Shown here in pieces: positions 53,406 through 61,362 of a DNA stretch of 64,000 nt (the stretch's first letter is position 1; every line of letters starts with the position of its first letter). The stretch comes from Hymenobacter cyanobacteriorum (GTDB taxonomy: Bacteria; Bacteroidota; Bacteroidia; Cytophagales; Hymenobacteraceae): contig NZ_JALBGC010000004.1 in NCBI RefSeq assembly GCF_022631375.1, positions 372,001-436,000 on the forward strand, in the 5' to 3' direction. The notes under the pieces were generated by a model. That model had not been told where the DNA came from and searched no databases. It worked only from the letters and a program-made list of their open reading frames with translations. The position numbers and the translations under genes are program-made.

Positions 53406-54380
53406 ATGAAAGTCCTGGCTAAAATCCTGCTGGCCATTTTCGCCCTGTTCTTGTTGAGCGGCATCGGCGGCTATTTCTACTTCCGGAAGAAGTTTCAGGC
53501 TCCCGCCAACCAATTGGTCGTGTCGCGGCTGCCGGCCGCCACGTCATTCGCCTGGGAAGCTACCAAGGACTTGCCCCACGCGGCGCTGCTGGTGCCCATC
53601 AGCGTGCCCGGCTGCCCGCGTACCTGCTACCTGCAGTTCGATACCGGCGCACCCTACACGCTGCTTAAGTCCAATGCCCTGGCCGTGCTGCGGGCCGAAT
53701 ACCCGGCCACCCGCGCCACGCTGTCGGCACAGGGCGACTCCGTTCGCAATTTTCAGTTCGGCATTGGCCAAGGCCAGGTGCGGGCCCGCAACATCTGGGT
53801 GCGGCCCTACGCCAGCACCGCCCAACTGCCCGCCAACCCCAACGAGCCCTTCGTGATTGGCACGCTCGGCACCGATGTGCTCGATGGCCGCGCGCTGATT
53901 ATCGACTACGCCCGGCAGCGCTTCGTGTTGGCCAGCACCGCCCCCGACAGCCTGCTGCGCCGCGCCACCTTCGTGCCCATGAGTTTCAAGGAGCGGCGGG
54001 TGCTGCTGAAGGTGGGTTTGCAGGGAGAAACGAAGGAATTGATGTTTGATTCGGGCAGCAGCGCCTTCGCTCTGCTCACGTCGCAGGACAATTGGCAGCA
54101 AATGGCCCAGCCGGCCGCTACCGCCCAGGAAGTGCCAGTGAACTCGTGGGGCAAAACCCTGACCGCCCACACCGTCGCCACCGCGGCCGCTATGCAGTTT
54201 GGCGCCAACACCGTGCCGTTGGGCACGGTTACCTATATGGATGGCACCACCTTCATGCAGCGCACGCTAACGCGTTTTTCGGGCATGGGCGGCATGCTGG
54301 GCAACGCCCCTTTCAGCCAGCAAACCATCATTCTGGATGCAAAGAACGGGCGGTTTGGCGTGGTTCAACCCACTAAATGA
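53406..54380 (+). CDS. Retropepsin-like aspartic protease-type protein with N-terminal membrane anchor
   Basis: A 324-residue protein with an N-terminal membrane helix (ILLAIFALFLLSGIGGYFYF) and an extracytoplasmic part. Two aspartic-protease-like motifs are present: YLQFDTGAPYTLL (about residue 79) and ELMFDSGSSAFALL (about residue 215), each followed by a hydrophobic strand. This suggests a two-lobed, pepsin-like or duplicated retropepsin fold. LGTDVLDGRALIIDYARQRF sits where the C-terminal strand of the first lobe would be. The protein has a positive-inside anchor, so the catalytic part would be outside the membrane. Activity is inferred only. A palindrome and a terminator follow. Confidence 0.7.
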   Translation: MKVLAKILLAIFALFLLSGIGGYFYFRKKFQAPANQLVVSRLPAATSFAWEATKDLPHAALLVPISVPGCPRTCYLQFDTGAPYTLLKSNALAVLRAEYPATRATLSAQGDSVRNFQFGIGQGQVRARNIWVRPYASTAQLPANPNEPFVIGTLGTDVLDGRALIIDYARQRFVLASTAPDSLLRRATFVPMSFKERRVLLKVGLQGETKELMFDSGSSAFALLTSQDNWQQMAQPAATAQEVPVNSWGKTLTAHTVATAAAMQFGANTVPLGTVTYMDGTTFMQRTLTRFSGMGGMLGNAPFSQQTIILDAKNGRFGVVQPTK

Positions 54381-54388
54381 CCCTAATC

Positions 54389-54483
54389 GTCATGCCGAGC
54401 GCAGCCGAGGCATATCGCTCGCATCGCTGCAATGACAATCAGTACTGCTGCACGCGAGATACCTCGGCTGCGCTCGGCATGAC
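54389..54483. repeat. Palindromic element (GTCATGCCGAGC variant, two arm mismatches)
   Basis: GTCATGCCGAGCGCAGCCGA (from 54389) mirrors up to 54483 with two mismatches (C/T, A/C) in a 30-base stem. It is nearly the same as the copy at 42158-42252, with differences that again appear in both arms. Confidence 0.8.
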
Positions 54484-54510
54484 TTTCCAATTAACCGCAC
54501 ACCGAAAAAC

Positions 54511-54545
54511 AAAAGGCCCCGCCGGAGATTCCGGCGGGGCCTTTT
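54511..54545. terminator. Bidirectional intrinsic terminator between two convergent genes
   Basis: AAAAGGCCCCGCCGGA and its complement flank the loop GAT, with T residues (54542-54545) on the plus side and T residues on the minus side. It can end both the aspartic-protease-like gene and mdh. Confidence 0.9.
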
Positions 54546-54565
54546 CTACTATAATCAAACGCTAC

Positions 54566-55510
54566 TTAAGCAGCCGGAGCGGCGCTCATCTTGTCGAGGG
54601 CATCCATCACCTCTTTCACGTGGCCGCGCGAGGTTTCCAGCAGCTGCTTCTCTTCGTCGTTCAGCTGCAACTCAATCACGCGCTCCACGCCGTTCTTGCC
54701 GAGGATAACCGGGGCCCCGAGGTACACGCCGTTGATGCCGTACTCGCCCTGTAGCTCGAGGCATACGGGGAACACGCGGCGCTGGTCGCGCACGATGGCT
54801 TCCACCATTTGGGCCGCGGCCGCGCCGGGCGCGTACCAGGCCGAAGTGCCCATCAGCTTCACCAGCTCGCCGCCGCCCACGGCTGTACGCTGCACGATGG
54901 CGTCCAGCTTTTCTTTGGAAATCAGTTCGGTAACGGGGATGCCGCCCACGGTGGTGTAGCGGGGCAGGGGCACCATGGTGTCGCCGTGGCCACCCATCAG
55001 CACGGCCTGAATGTCTTTCGGGCTCACGTTCAGGGCCTCGGCCAGAAAGGCGCGGTAGCGGGCCGTGTCGAGGATGCCGGCCATGCCGAATACCTTTTCG
55101 CGGGGCAGCTTGGCGGTGAGGTGGGCCTGGTAGGTCATCACGTCGAGCGGGTTGCTCACTACGATGATGATGGCATTGGGCGAGTGGGCCACCACCTGCT
55201 CGGTCACCGATTTCACGATGCCGGCGTTGATGCCAATCAGGTCGTCGCGGCTCATGCCGGGCTTGCGGGGCAGGCCCGAGGTAATCACCACCACGTCGGA
55301 ACCGGCCGTGCGGGCGTAGTCGTTGGTCACGCCCACGGTGCGCGAGTCGTAGCCGATAATCGGGGCTTTCTGCCAGATATCGAGGGCTTTGCCTTCGGCG
55401 ATGCCTTCTTTAATGTCAACCAGAACAATTTCGTTGGCAATTTCACGGGTGGCGAGCACGTCGGCGCAGGTTGCGCCCACGTTGCCGGCTCCGACTACGG
55501 TAACTTTCAT
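54566..55510 (-). CDS. mdh: Malate dehydrogenase
   Basis: A 314-residue NAD-dependent enzyme of the lactate/malate dehydrogenase family, interconverting malate and oxaloacetate. The nucleotide-binding motif is VVGAGNVGATCADV (residues 5-18). GLPRKPGMSRDDLI holds the active-site loop Arg pair (KPGMSR is typical of malate dehydrogenases), and GGHGDTMVPL holds the catalytic His. The start is ATG 55510. A TACTTTTG -7 element (complement of 55545-55552) lies 35 bases upstream of it. Terminates at the shared hairpin. Confidence 0.95.
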   Translation of the reverse strand: MKVTVVGAGNVGATCADVLATREIANEIVLVDIKEGIAEGKALDIWQKAPIIGYDSRTVGVTNDYARTAGSDVVVITSGLPRKPGMSRDDLIGINAGIVKSVTEQVVAHSPNAIIIVVSNPLDVMTYQAHLTAKLPREKVFGMAGILDTARYRAFLAEALNVSPKDIQAVLMGGHGDTMVPLPRYTTVGGIPVTELISKEKLDAIVQRTAVGGGELVKLMGTSAWYAPGAAAAQMVEAIVRDQRRVFPVCLELQGEYGINGVYLGAPVILGKNGVERVIELQLNDEEKQLLETSRGHVKEVMDALDKMSAAPAA

Positions 55511-55544
55511 AGAGAGAGTGGTTGGTGGTTGGGGAATACGGCCG

Positions 55545-55552
55545 CAAAAGTA
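55545..55552 (-). promoter_or_regulatory. Putative -7 element TACTTTTG of mdh
   Basis: CAAAAGTA on the plus strand reads TACTTTTG on the coding strand and lies 34 bases upstream of the mdh start. It fits TAnnTTTG. A matching -33 element is not clear. Confidence 0.45.
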
Positions 55553-55574
55553 CGGCCGGGAGCCGCAAGAACGA

Positions 55575-55657
55575 GTACCCCGAAATTTCATTTCGGCCCG
55601 TTCGTGCAATCGTGCGCGCAAAAGGCGCTGGCGGGCCGAAATAAAATTTCGGGGTAC
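55575..55657. repeat. Palindromic repeat (GTACCCCGAAATTT type)
   Basis: GTACCCCGAAATTTCATTTC (from 55575) pairs with the complement ending at 55657, with two mismatches in a 26-base stem and an intervening 31-base loop. It lies between mdh and the barrel gene; a third repeat class in this window. Confidence 0.75.
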
Positions 55658-55663
55658 GCCGCC

Positions 55664-58381
55664 TCACAGCGACACGCGCGCCGAAGCCAGTACCTGCATA
55701 GGCCGCAGCTGGTAAGTCGTCTGAGCCAGCTGGAACGGGCTCACGAAGCTGTACTGGTACTGCCGCGTATCGAAAATATTGCTCCAGCGCAGCTCCAAAT
55801 CAATTTTCCGCCCCTTCGTGGGCATAGCGTAGCGGTATAGCAAATCGGCAAACACGGCGCGCACCGTGGGAGCCGGTCCGCGGCTGTCGTAGTAGTCGCC
55901 GCTGAGGGTAAACTGGTGGCCACCCGTCGGAAATATGCTGGCGCTGGCGTGGTGCTCCTGCACCCGCGCGGCGGCCGTGGCGGGCCCGTCGGCCACGGCG
56001 CTACGCAGGGCCGTGAGCGTAGCGTTGTAGTCGAGGCTGCCCCAGTCGAAGGCCGAAACGCTCATTTTGAGGCCTACCGTGGCATTTTGGGTGCGGGTTT
56101 GGGCGAGTTGGCCGTTCAGCACTTGCGGCTGCTGGCGTTGGCTGGCGCTGGCCTGCAGGCTCAGGTTGGTTTTCCAGGGGCTGATGAACTGGCTGGCGCT
56201 GGTATTGAGCGAATGGGTCAGGGCGCGGCTGTTCTGGTCGAGGGCCACGGTCGTCACGGCCCCGCTGGCATCGACCTGGCTGCTGTAGAGGCGGTTATTA
56301 AGCGAATTGCTGAACGAATAGAAGGCGTTGAAAAAGCGCGATTTCAGCGGATTTTTGAAGTAGAAGCCGCCCGAATAGCGCTGCGTCTGGGTGCGGGGCA
56401 AGGGCGCATCGTTGCGTTGCAGGGTGCGGTAATCGCGCAAAATGTAGGCGTAGTTCAGCTGGCTGATTTCGCCAAAATCATTGCTCAAACCCGCGCTGGC
56501 CGACACGTACCACAGCGGCCCGAGGTCGCGGCGCAAACTCAGGCTGGGTTCGGCCACCACGGCGCGCAGGCGCTGCCCGGCCCCGAGCGGCGCATCCTCG
56601 GCCCGAAAATCGTAGTAGCTTACCGGCACGCTCAGGCTGGCCTGCCAGGTGTCGGCTTTGCGGCTCAGGCCGGGCTCGAGGTAGTAGCGGCCGCGGTTCC
56701 AGCGCAGGTCGTTGCGCAGCGGCGGGCCGGCAAGGTCGGGCTCCGCGCTGGTCGTCAGCGTCGAAGTCAGCCGCTGAATTTCTTGCGAAAAGCCGGCCTG
56801 CCCCGAGTAGGCCCAGCCGCCCCGGCTCAGCGTGAGGCCCGCCGAATTATTGGTGAAAAATGCCCCCAGCCGCGCCTGCTGCCGGGCCGAATCGTAGGGC
56901 ACGCCGCCCGTGAGCAGCCCCGCAAACGCGCCCGGCTGCACCGCCAGCTGCTGCGGGCTGTTGCTGAAAAACGTGAACGACGACAGCTGCACGATGCGCC
57001 CGCCGCTCAGCGGCCGCACCAGCCCCAGCCGGTTGCTGACGGCCACAAACGGGTTGCGGGCCTGCTGGGTGATGCGCAAGCCGGTTTCGGCGCGGGCCAA
57101 GTCGCCGGTTTGCGCGTCCCAACGACCATCCAGGCTCAGCGTGTTTTTCAAATAATAGCGCTTTACGTTCTTAATGAAGGCGAAGTCGGCCAGCAGGTTG
57201 CTGAAGGTGAGGCGGTTGCTTTTGGCTTCGGTCAGCGTTACGGTGCGGTTGTCGGGCAGGAAGAACCGGGTTTGCGCCCCGCCGCGCTGGGTTTGCACGT
57301 CGTGCAAGTAGGAGGCATTCACTCGCAGCTGGTTTTCCGGGCTGATGGTGACAAGGTGGTTGGCACTCAGCAAATGCACTTGGTTGAAGAGGTAGCGGTT
57401 GGCCGCCACCGGCGGGCTGCCCAGGCCCTGAATGTGCGTCAGGTCGGGTTTGCGGGTGCTTAGCTCGCTGCCTTGCTGCAAATCGGCCAGCGTCAGCGGT
57501 TTCAGCTCGGCGGCCACGTCCTGGCCGGTGTTATTGCCCTGGTAGGTGTCAATGAGCTGCTGGCGGCCGGCAAACAGCATCGGCGACACGTTGGCGCTCC
57601 ACAGCGGCCCCAGCGGCGCGGCTCCCCACCCGGCCCCGAGGCGGGCCTGCCCGGTGGCCGTTACCTTCTTCTTGAGCTCGAGGTTGAGGGCCGCGTTCTC
57701 GGGCCGGGCCAGGCTGTCGAGCGCCCGAATAGGCTGGTGTCGCTCGAGCACCTGCACGCTCTGCACGGCATCGGCGGGCAGGTTGTTGCTGGCCATGGTG
57801 TAGCGGCTTTCCAGCAGGTCCTGCCCGTTGATGTAGAACTTGTTGATGGGTTTGCCCTCGTAGGAAATCTGCCCGTCGCCGCCCACTTCAATGCCGGGCA
57901 TCTTCTTCAGCACGTCGGCAATCACGCGGTCCTGCTTGTTGGCAAAGGCATCCACCTTATAGCTCAGCGTGTCGCCCTGCCGCGTGATGGGTGCGCCTTT
58001 CACGGTTACTTCTTTGAGCTTGATTTCGCCCGGCGTGAGCACCACCGCGAACTGCTGCGAGCGGTTGGGCACCAGCACGCTCCATTCGGCGTGGCTCATC
58101 GAACGGGCCCGCAGCCGTACCGAGTCCGGTCCCGTTTCGAGGCCGATGCGGAAAGCCCCGGCCTCGTCTGTAAATCCGTAAGCCAGCACCGTATTGTCGC
58201 GGGTTTCCACGGTGAGGGAAATGCCGCCCAGTGCCTCACCGCCCTTTTCCGTCACCGTGCCCGCAAACGTGCGCGGGCTGGTTTGGGCCATTGCCAGGCG
58301 GCTGCCCCCAAGCAACAGCCAAAACAGCAACGCGGCGGCACTGCGGAAGCGGGGCCACATTAAGCTAGAGAAGGGCAACAT
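55664..58381 (-). CDS. Outer-membrane beta-barrel receptor with carboxypeptidase-regulatory and plug domains
   Basis: A 905-residue TonB-receptor-like protein. It has a signal peptide (about residues 1-33), a CarboxypepD-reg domain (about 36-115; TVTEKGGEALGGISLTVETR and TDEAGAFRIG), a plug-like domain (about 125-225; KEVTVKGAPITRQGDTL, VIADVLKKMPGIEV, KFYINGQDLLESRY) and a long C-terminal beta-barrel rich in alternating aromatic strands. No TonB box is evident. The upstream GLPGLI protein gene ends 33 bases before its start and should be in the same operon. Plug residues 120-220 are nearly identical to the truncated copy at 59780-60418. Substrate unknown. Confidence 0.85.
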   Translation of the reverse strand: MLPFSSLMWPRFRSAAALLFWLLLGGSRLAMAQTSPRTFAGTVTEKGGEALGGISLTVETRDNTVLAYGFTDEAGAFRIGLETGPDSVRLRARSMSHAEWSVLVPNRSQQFAVVLTPGEIKLKEVTVKGAPITRQGDTLSYKVDAFANKQDRVIADVLKKMPGIEVGGDGQISYEGKPINKFYINGQDLLESRYTMASNNLPADAVQSVQVLERHQPIRALDSLARPENAALNLELKKKVTATGQARLGAGWGAAPLGPLWSANVSPMLFAGRQQLIDTYQGNNTGQDVAAELKPLTLADLQQGSELSTRKPDLTHIQGLGSPPVAANRYLFNQVHLLSANHLVTISPENQLRVNASYLHDVQTQRGGAQTRFFLPDNRTVTLTEAKSNRLTFSNLLADFAFIKNVKRYYLKNTLSLDGRWDAQTGDLARAETGLRITQQARNPFVAVSNRLGLVRPLSGGRIVQLSSFTFFSNSPQQLAVQPGAFAGLLTGGVPYDSARQQARLGAFFTNNSAGLTLSRGGWAYSGQAGFSQEIQRLTSTLTTSAEPDLAGPPLRNDLRWNRGRYYLEPGLSRKADTWQASLSVPVSYYDFRAEDAPLGAGQRLRAVVAEPSLSLRRDLGPLWYVSASAGLSNDFGEISQLNYAYILRDYRTLQRNDAPLPRTQTQRYSGGFYFKNPLKSRFFNAFYSFSNSLNNRLYSSQVDASGAVTTVALDQNSRALTHSLNTSASQFISPWKTNLSLQASASQRQQPQVLNGQLAQTRTQNATVGLKMSVSAFDWGSLDYNATLTALRSAVADGPATAAARVQEHHASASIFPTGGHQFTLSGDYYDSRGPAPTVRAVFADLLYRYAMPTKGRKIDLELRWSNIFDTRQYQYSFVSPFQLAQTTYQLRPMQVLASARVSL

Positions 58382-58413
58382 AAGCGAGGGGTAGATGCCA
58401 ATGGAGCGGTAAA

Positions 58414-59247
58414 TTAGCGCAATTCCAGCGGGTTGTTGCGCCGCTTCAATTTGTCGCGGTGGCGGCTGCGGTCTTCCTCCGTCACTACCATGCCCTCGCT
58501 TTCCATTGCAGCGAACGGGTTGGCGCGGTAGTCTTGTCCGGCCTGCCGGAACCGGGCGCGGGTCGTTTCCTGCACATTGCCCATAAAGCCCGGCACTGTC
58601 ATTGGGGTAGCCAGCTTTTGTACCGCTACTAAGTCGAACGAGTAATGGGCTTTGGTATCGGCCAGGCGCACGATTAGCCCGGGCAGGCCACTGAATTTAT
58701 AAGGCCCGTCGGATATGGGCAACTCGTTGGTAAACCATGCTTCGTAGTTTCGGCCGGCATAGGCTACCTGCGCCTTCTGGCAGGCGTAGCCCGCCACGGC
58801 CTGCCGCTCCGGCAGAATACGCCACGCCAGCACCGATTCGGGCTCTGTGTAGCGAAAGCGTTGAATGTCAATTGTCTCAATCGTTGTAATGCTTTTGCAT
58901 TCGTAGTTTTTGTAGATGCGGTAGTTAATTGACGTAACCGGCATACCTGCCACCGATAGCCGTCCGCCCTGATTCAGTCTCATCCGGGCCAGCACCACCC
59001 GTTGGGCCGAATCCATTTGCAGATTCTTTCGGGTGGTGTACTCCGATTCCTGCTTATTAATAAATAAAAAAGCCGTTTCGCTCACGACCGACATTTTATT
59101 GAGTGAGTCGGACTGGTAGGTGAAACGATAGACGCAACGAATGTCAGCAGTGAATGGCAGATTGTTGAGCGAAATTTGCTGGCAATAGCAATGGTTGGTA
59201 AAACAGAGAGCCAGCGCCAATGCTGCAAAAAATCCTGATATCTTCAT
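58414..59247 (-). CDS. GLPGLI family secreted protein (copy 1)
   Basis: A 277-residue secreted protein with a signal peptide (KISGFFAALALALCFTNHCYC). The family is named for its motif, present here as FSGLPGLIVRLADTKAHYSF (about residues 195-214), and family features are kept: YAGRNYEAWFTNELPISDGPYKFSG upstream and LARMRL/ITTIETIDIQRFRY. Function is not known to me; members usually sit beside barrel receptors in Bacteroidota, as here. The start is ATG 59247; the open frame goes further without a signal. A strong hairpin 43 bases upstream may terminate the preceding unit. Confidence 0.85.
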   Translation of the reverse strand: MKISGFFAALALALCFTNHCYCQQISLNNLPFTADIRCVYRFTYQSDSLNKMSVVSETAFLFINKQESEYTTRKNLQMDSAQRVVLARMRLNQGGRLSVAGMPVTSINYRIYKNYECKSITTIETIDIQRFRYTEPESVLAWRILPERQAVAGYACQKAQVAYAGRNYEAWFTNELPISDGPYKFSGLPGLIVRLADTKAHYSFDLVAVQKLATPMTVPGFMGNVQETTRARFRQAGQDYRANPFAAMESEGMVVTEEDRSRHRDKLKRRNNPLELR

Positions 59248-59290
59248 GGTGTTTCGACAAACGGTTAAACTAAAGAATATTAGTATAATT

Positions 59291-59371
59291 GAAAAGCAAA
59301 AAATCGGGTATGCTAACGTTGCTGCTTCATGCAAAGGCAGTAACGTTAGCATACCCGATTTTTTGCTTTTC
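59291..59371. repeat. Perfect 30-bp inverted repeat between two cassettes
   Basis: The arms begin GAAAAGCAAAAAATCGGGTA at 59291 and mirror exactly at 59342-59371 around a 21-base loop with a smaller hairpin. A T-rich stretch on both strands makes it a strong bidirectional terminator candidate. It separates the fragment/small ORF unit from the second GLPGLI gene. Confidence 0.85.
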
Positions 59372-59401
59372 AGCAAAACTGGGTAAGTGCGTTGAGCGCG
59401 C

Positions 59402-59665
59402 TTATTCGTGACAAGCAATTTCCAACTCCATAACCCTGACAAGGCGGTGGAATTCTGAACCACATACTACTCTGGTTTCGCAGGATAACTCAACGAAATC
59501 GCACTTCCATTCCCAGCCTTCATCAACTGCTGCCATGGTTTTCGATTTTTTCGCTTCAGTTCTGCGAGTGTTTTCTGAAGTGTTTTTGATTGGAGTTACG
59601 TTTTCTGCAAATGCCGCAGTATTTAAACCAGCGAGCACAGCAATGAGAGCAAAAATTCTTTTCAT
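59402..59665 (-). CDS. Small secreted protein, downstream part of a fused frame
   Basis: An 87-residue protein starting at ATG 59665, with a signal peptide (RIFALIAVLAGLNTAAFA, cleavage after FAE). The mature part is short, charged and has four Cys (KCDFVELSCETRVVCGS and ACHE). I recognise no family. It lies in-frame at the end of the truncated receptor frame, but the signal peptide argues for its own start, with the truncated receptor merely reading through into it. If expressed separately it would be a small periplasmic or surface protein. Confidence 0.5.
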   Translation of the reverse strand: MKRIFALIAVLAGLNTAAFAENVTPIKNTSENTRRTEAKKSKTMAAVDEGWEWKCDFVELSCETRVVCGSEFHRLVRVMELEIACHE

Positions 59666-60418
59666 AATTTGTGAAATGTGGTGGTTGGTTTTAGAAGATT
59701 CCGCCCCAAATCCAATTTTTTTTTTGGTAAAAGTCAAATAAATCAGCGAATTATACGCTGGAGAAAATTGATTTTGTATGTCGAGGGCGCGGATGGGCTG
59801 GTGTCGCTCGAGCACCTGCACGCTCTGCACGGCATCGGCGGGCAGGTTGTTGCTGGCCATGGTGTAGCGGCTTTCCAGCAGGTCCTGCCCGTTGATGTAG
59901 AACTTGTTGATGGGTTTGCCCTCGTAGGAAATCTGCCCGTCGCCGCCCACTTCAATGCCGGGCATCTTCTTCAGCACGTCGGCAATCACGCGGTCCTGCT
60001 TGTTGGCAAAGGCGTCCACCTTGTAGCTCAGCGTGTCGCCCTGCCGCGTGATGGGTGCGCCTTTCACGGTTACTTCCTTGAGCTGCGTGGTGCTCTCGCG
60101 CAGGGCCAGCGGCACGGTTTGGCTGCGGTTGGGTAGCCGCCGCAGCAGTTCGGCATAGCCCAGGGCGCGGGCGTGGCGGTACACCGAGTCGCTGGCGGGC
60201 GTGGCGGCCAGCGTCAGCTTAAAGCTGCCATCGGCGGCCGAAATGACGAAAGCGGTAGCTGCTGGCTGGGCTTTTGTTTCGGCTTCGAGCAAAATGCCTT
60301 CCAGCGGCTGCCCGGCCGCGTTGCGCACCGTGCCCGTGAGCGTGGTTTGGGCGTTGGCCTGTCGCGTACCGAACAGGCTCACGAACAAAACCGCCATCCA
60401 TCTATTGAACAAGCGCAT
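59402..60418 (-). pseudogene. Truncated barrel receptor whose frame runs into the small secreted protein
   Basis: A 338-codon frame from ATG 60418. It has a signal peptide, a CarboxypepD-reg domain and the plug domain (to RALD, near 59782). Residues of the plug are nearly identical in amino acids and bases to 57725-58017 in the full-length receptor, over about 290 bases. After RALD the homology stops abruptly, at a point where the full-length copy continues with SLARPENAAL. The frame instead continues with unrelated sequence (IQNQFSPAYNSL) into the small secreted protein. There is no barrel, so it cannot be a working receptor unless the fragment has another role. Confidence 0.75.
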
Positions 60419-60439
60419 AAACAGGCGGTTAGCGCGGGC

Positions 60440-61306
60440 CTATTTCAACTCAATCGGATTGGTCGGCCGTTTGGCGCGCTCGCGGGCTTTCTGGCGGAAG
60501 GCGGTTTCTTCCTCAGGAGTTTTGAAGCGGATGTTGCCGTTGGCCAGCATCTGTTCGAGGCCGGCGCGGGCATCGGTGGCTTTGCCCGCCAGAAACTCAG
60601 CTTTCGAAACCGACTTGGCGTTTTCTTCGGGTACCTTCATCGGTACGGGGGCGGGCAATTGCCGCAGGCGCGCCAGTTCGTAGGTATAGCTGGCACCGGT
60701 ATCGGCCAGCTTCACGATGAGGCCGGGCAGGCCGTAGAATTTATACGGGCCTTCGGGCACGGGCACTTCGCGGGTGAACCAGGCTTCCCAATGCCGGCCG
60801 GCGTAGGTGGTGGTGGCCCGCTGGCAGTTATAGCCTGCGATAGCCGCCGTGGTGGGCAGAATGGTCCAGGCAAGCCGGTCCAGCGGCTCGGCGTAGGCGA
60901 ACTTGCCGAGGCCAATACGGTCGCGGAAAACGAGCTGCTTGGCGGCGGGGATTTTGAAAATAATTTCCCGGAAGCTAGTTCGAAATGCGCCGATATCGAT
61001 TTTGCCCATGTCGATAGTTTTATTGCTGCCACTGCCCGTGGCCTGGGTTTCGGCCGTTTTGAAAGCGGATTCCACCAATGAGTCGCCCCGCACCGCATTC
61101 AGGCTTTCAAAACGCGACATTTTGCTGCCGATTTGCAGGCGCATGATGTCGGAGCGCGTGGCCGGGGCCGTGGAGTCGGTGCGGAAGGTAAGGCGGTAGA
61201 TGGCTTCGAGCCGCACCTGGTCTGTGGCGGGCAGGGCGGGCACGGTTTGGGCGCGGGCGGGCAGCGCCAGCAGCGCGCCGGCCAGCAGGAAGTAACGTAA
61301 ACGCAT
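60440..61306 (-). CDS. GLPGLI family secreted protein (copy 2)
   Basis: A 288-residue secreted protein with signal peptide (RLRYFLLAGALLALPARA). Motif FYGLPGLIVKLADTGASYTY lies near residue 193; YAGRHWEAWFTREVPVPEGPYKFYG precedes it, parallel to copy 1. The two GLPGLI proteins are similar in layout but clearly diverged in sequence. Its stop is 22 bases before the start of the truncated receptor frame, the same arrangement as copy 1 with the intact receptor. Confidence 0.85.
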   Translation of the reverse strand: MRLRYFLLAGALLALPARAQTVPALPATDQVRLEAIYRLTFRTDSTAPATRSDIMRLQIGSKMSRFESLNAVRGDSLVESAFKTAETQATGSGSNKTIDMGKIDIGAFRTSFREIIFKIPAAKQLVFRDRIGLGKFAYAEPLDRLAWTILPTTAAIAGYNCQRATTTYAGRHWEAWFTREVPVPEGPYKFYGLPGLIVKLADTGASYTYELARLRQLPAPVPMKVPEENAKSVSKAEFLAGKATDARAGLEQMLANGNIRFKTPEEETAFRQKARERAKRPTNPIELK

Positions 61307-61362
61307 GGAAAGGAGGAATTGAGTAGGGTAGCAATTTACGCGCTGCCTATCGTATTCCAGCG

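Noticed and set aside
31559..54483. CRISPR array built from the dispersed palindromes
   Set aside because: The copies are kilobases apart in separate intergenic regions, vary in sequence and have no regular spacers or cas genes.
55916..57463. 515-codon plus-strand frame antisense to the barrel receptor
   Set aside because: Alanine/arginine/glycine-rich composition without motifs; entirely inside a well-supported coding gene on the other strand.
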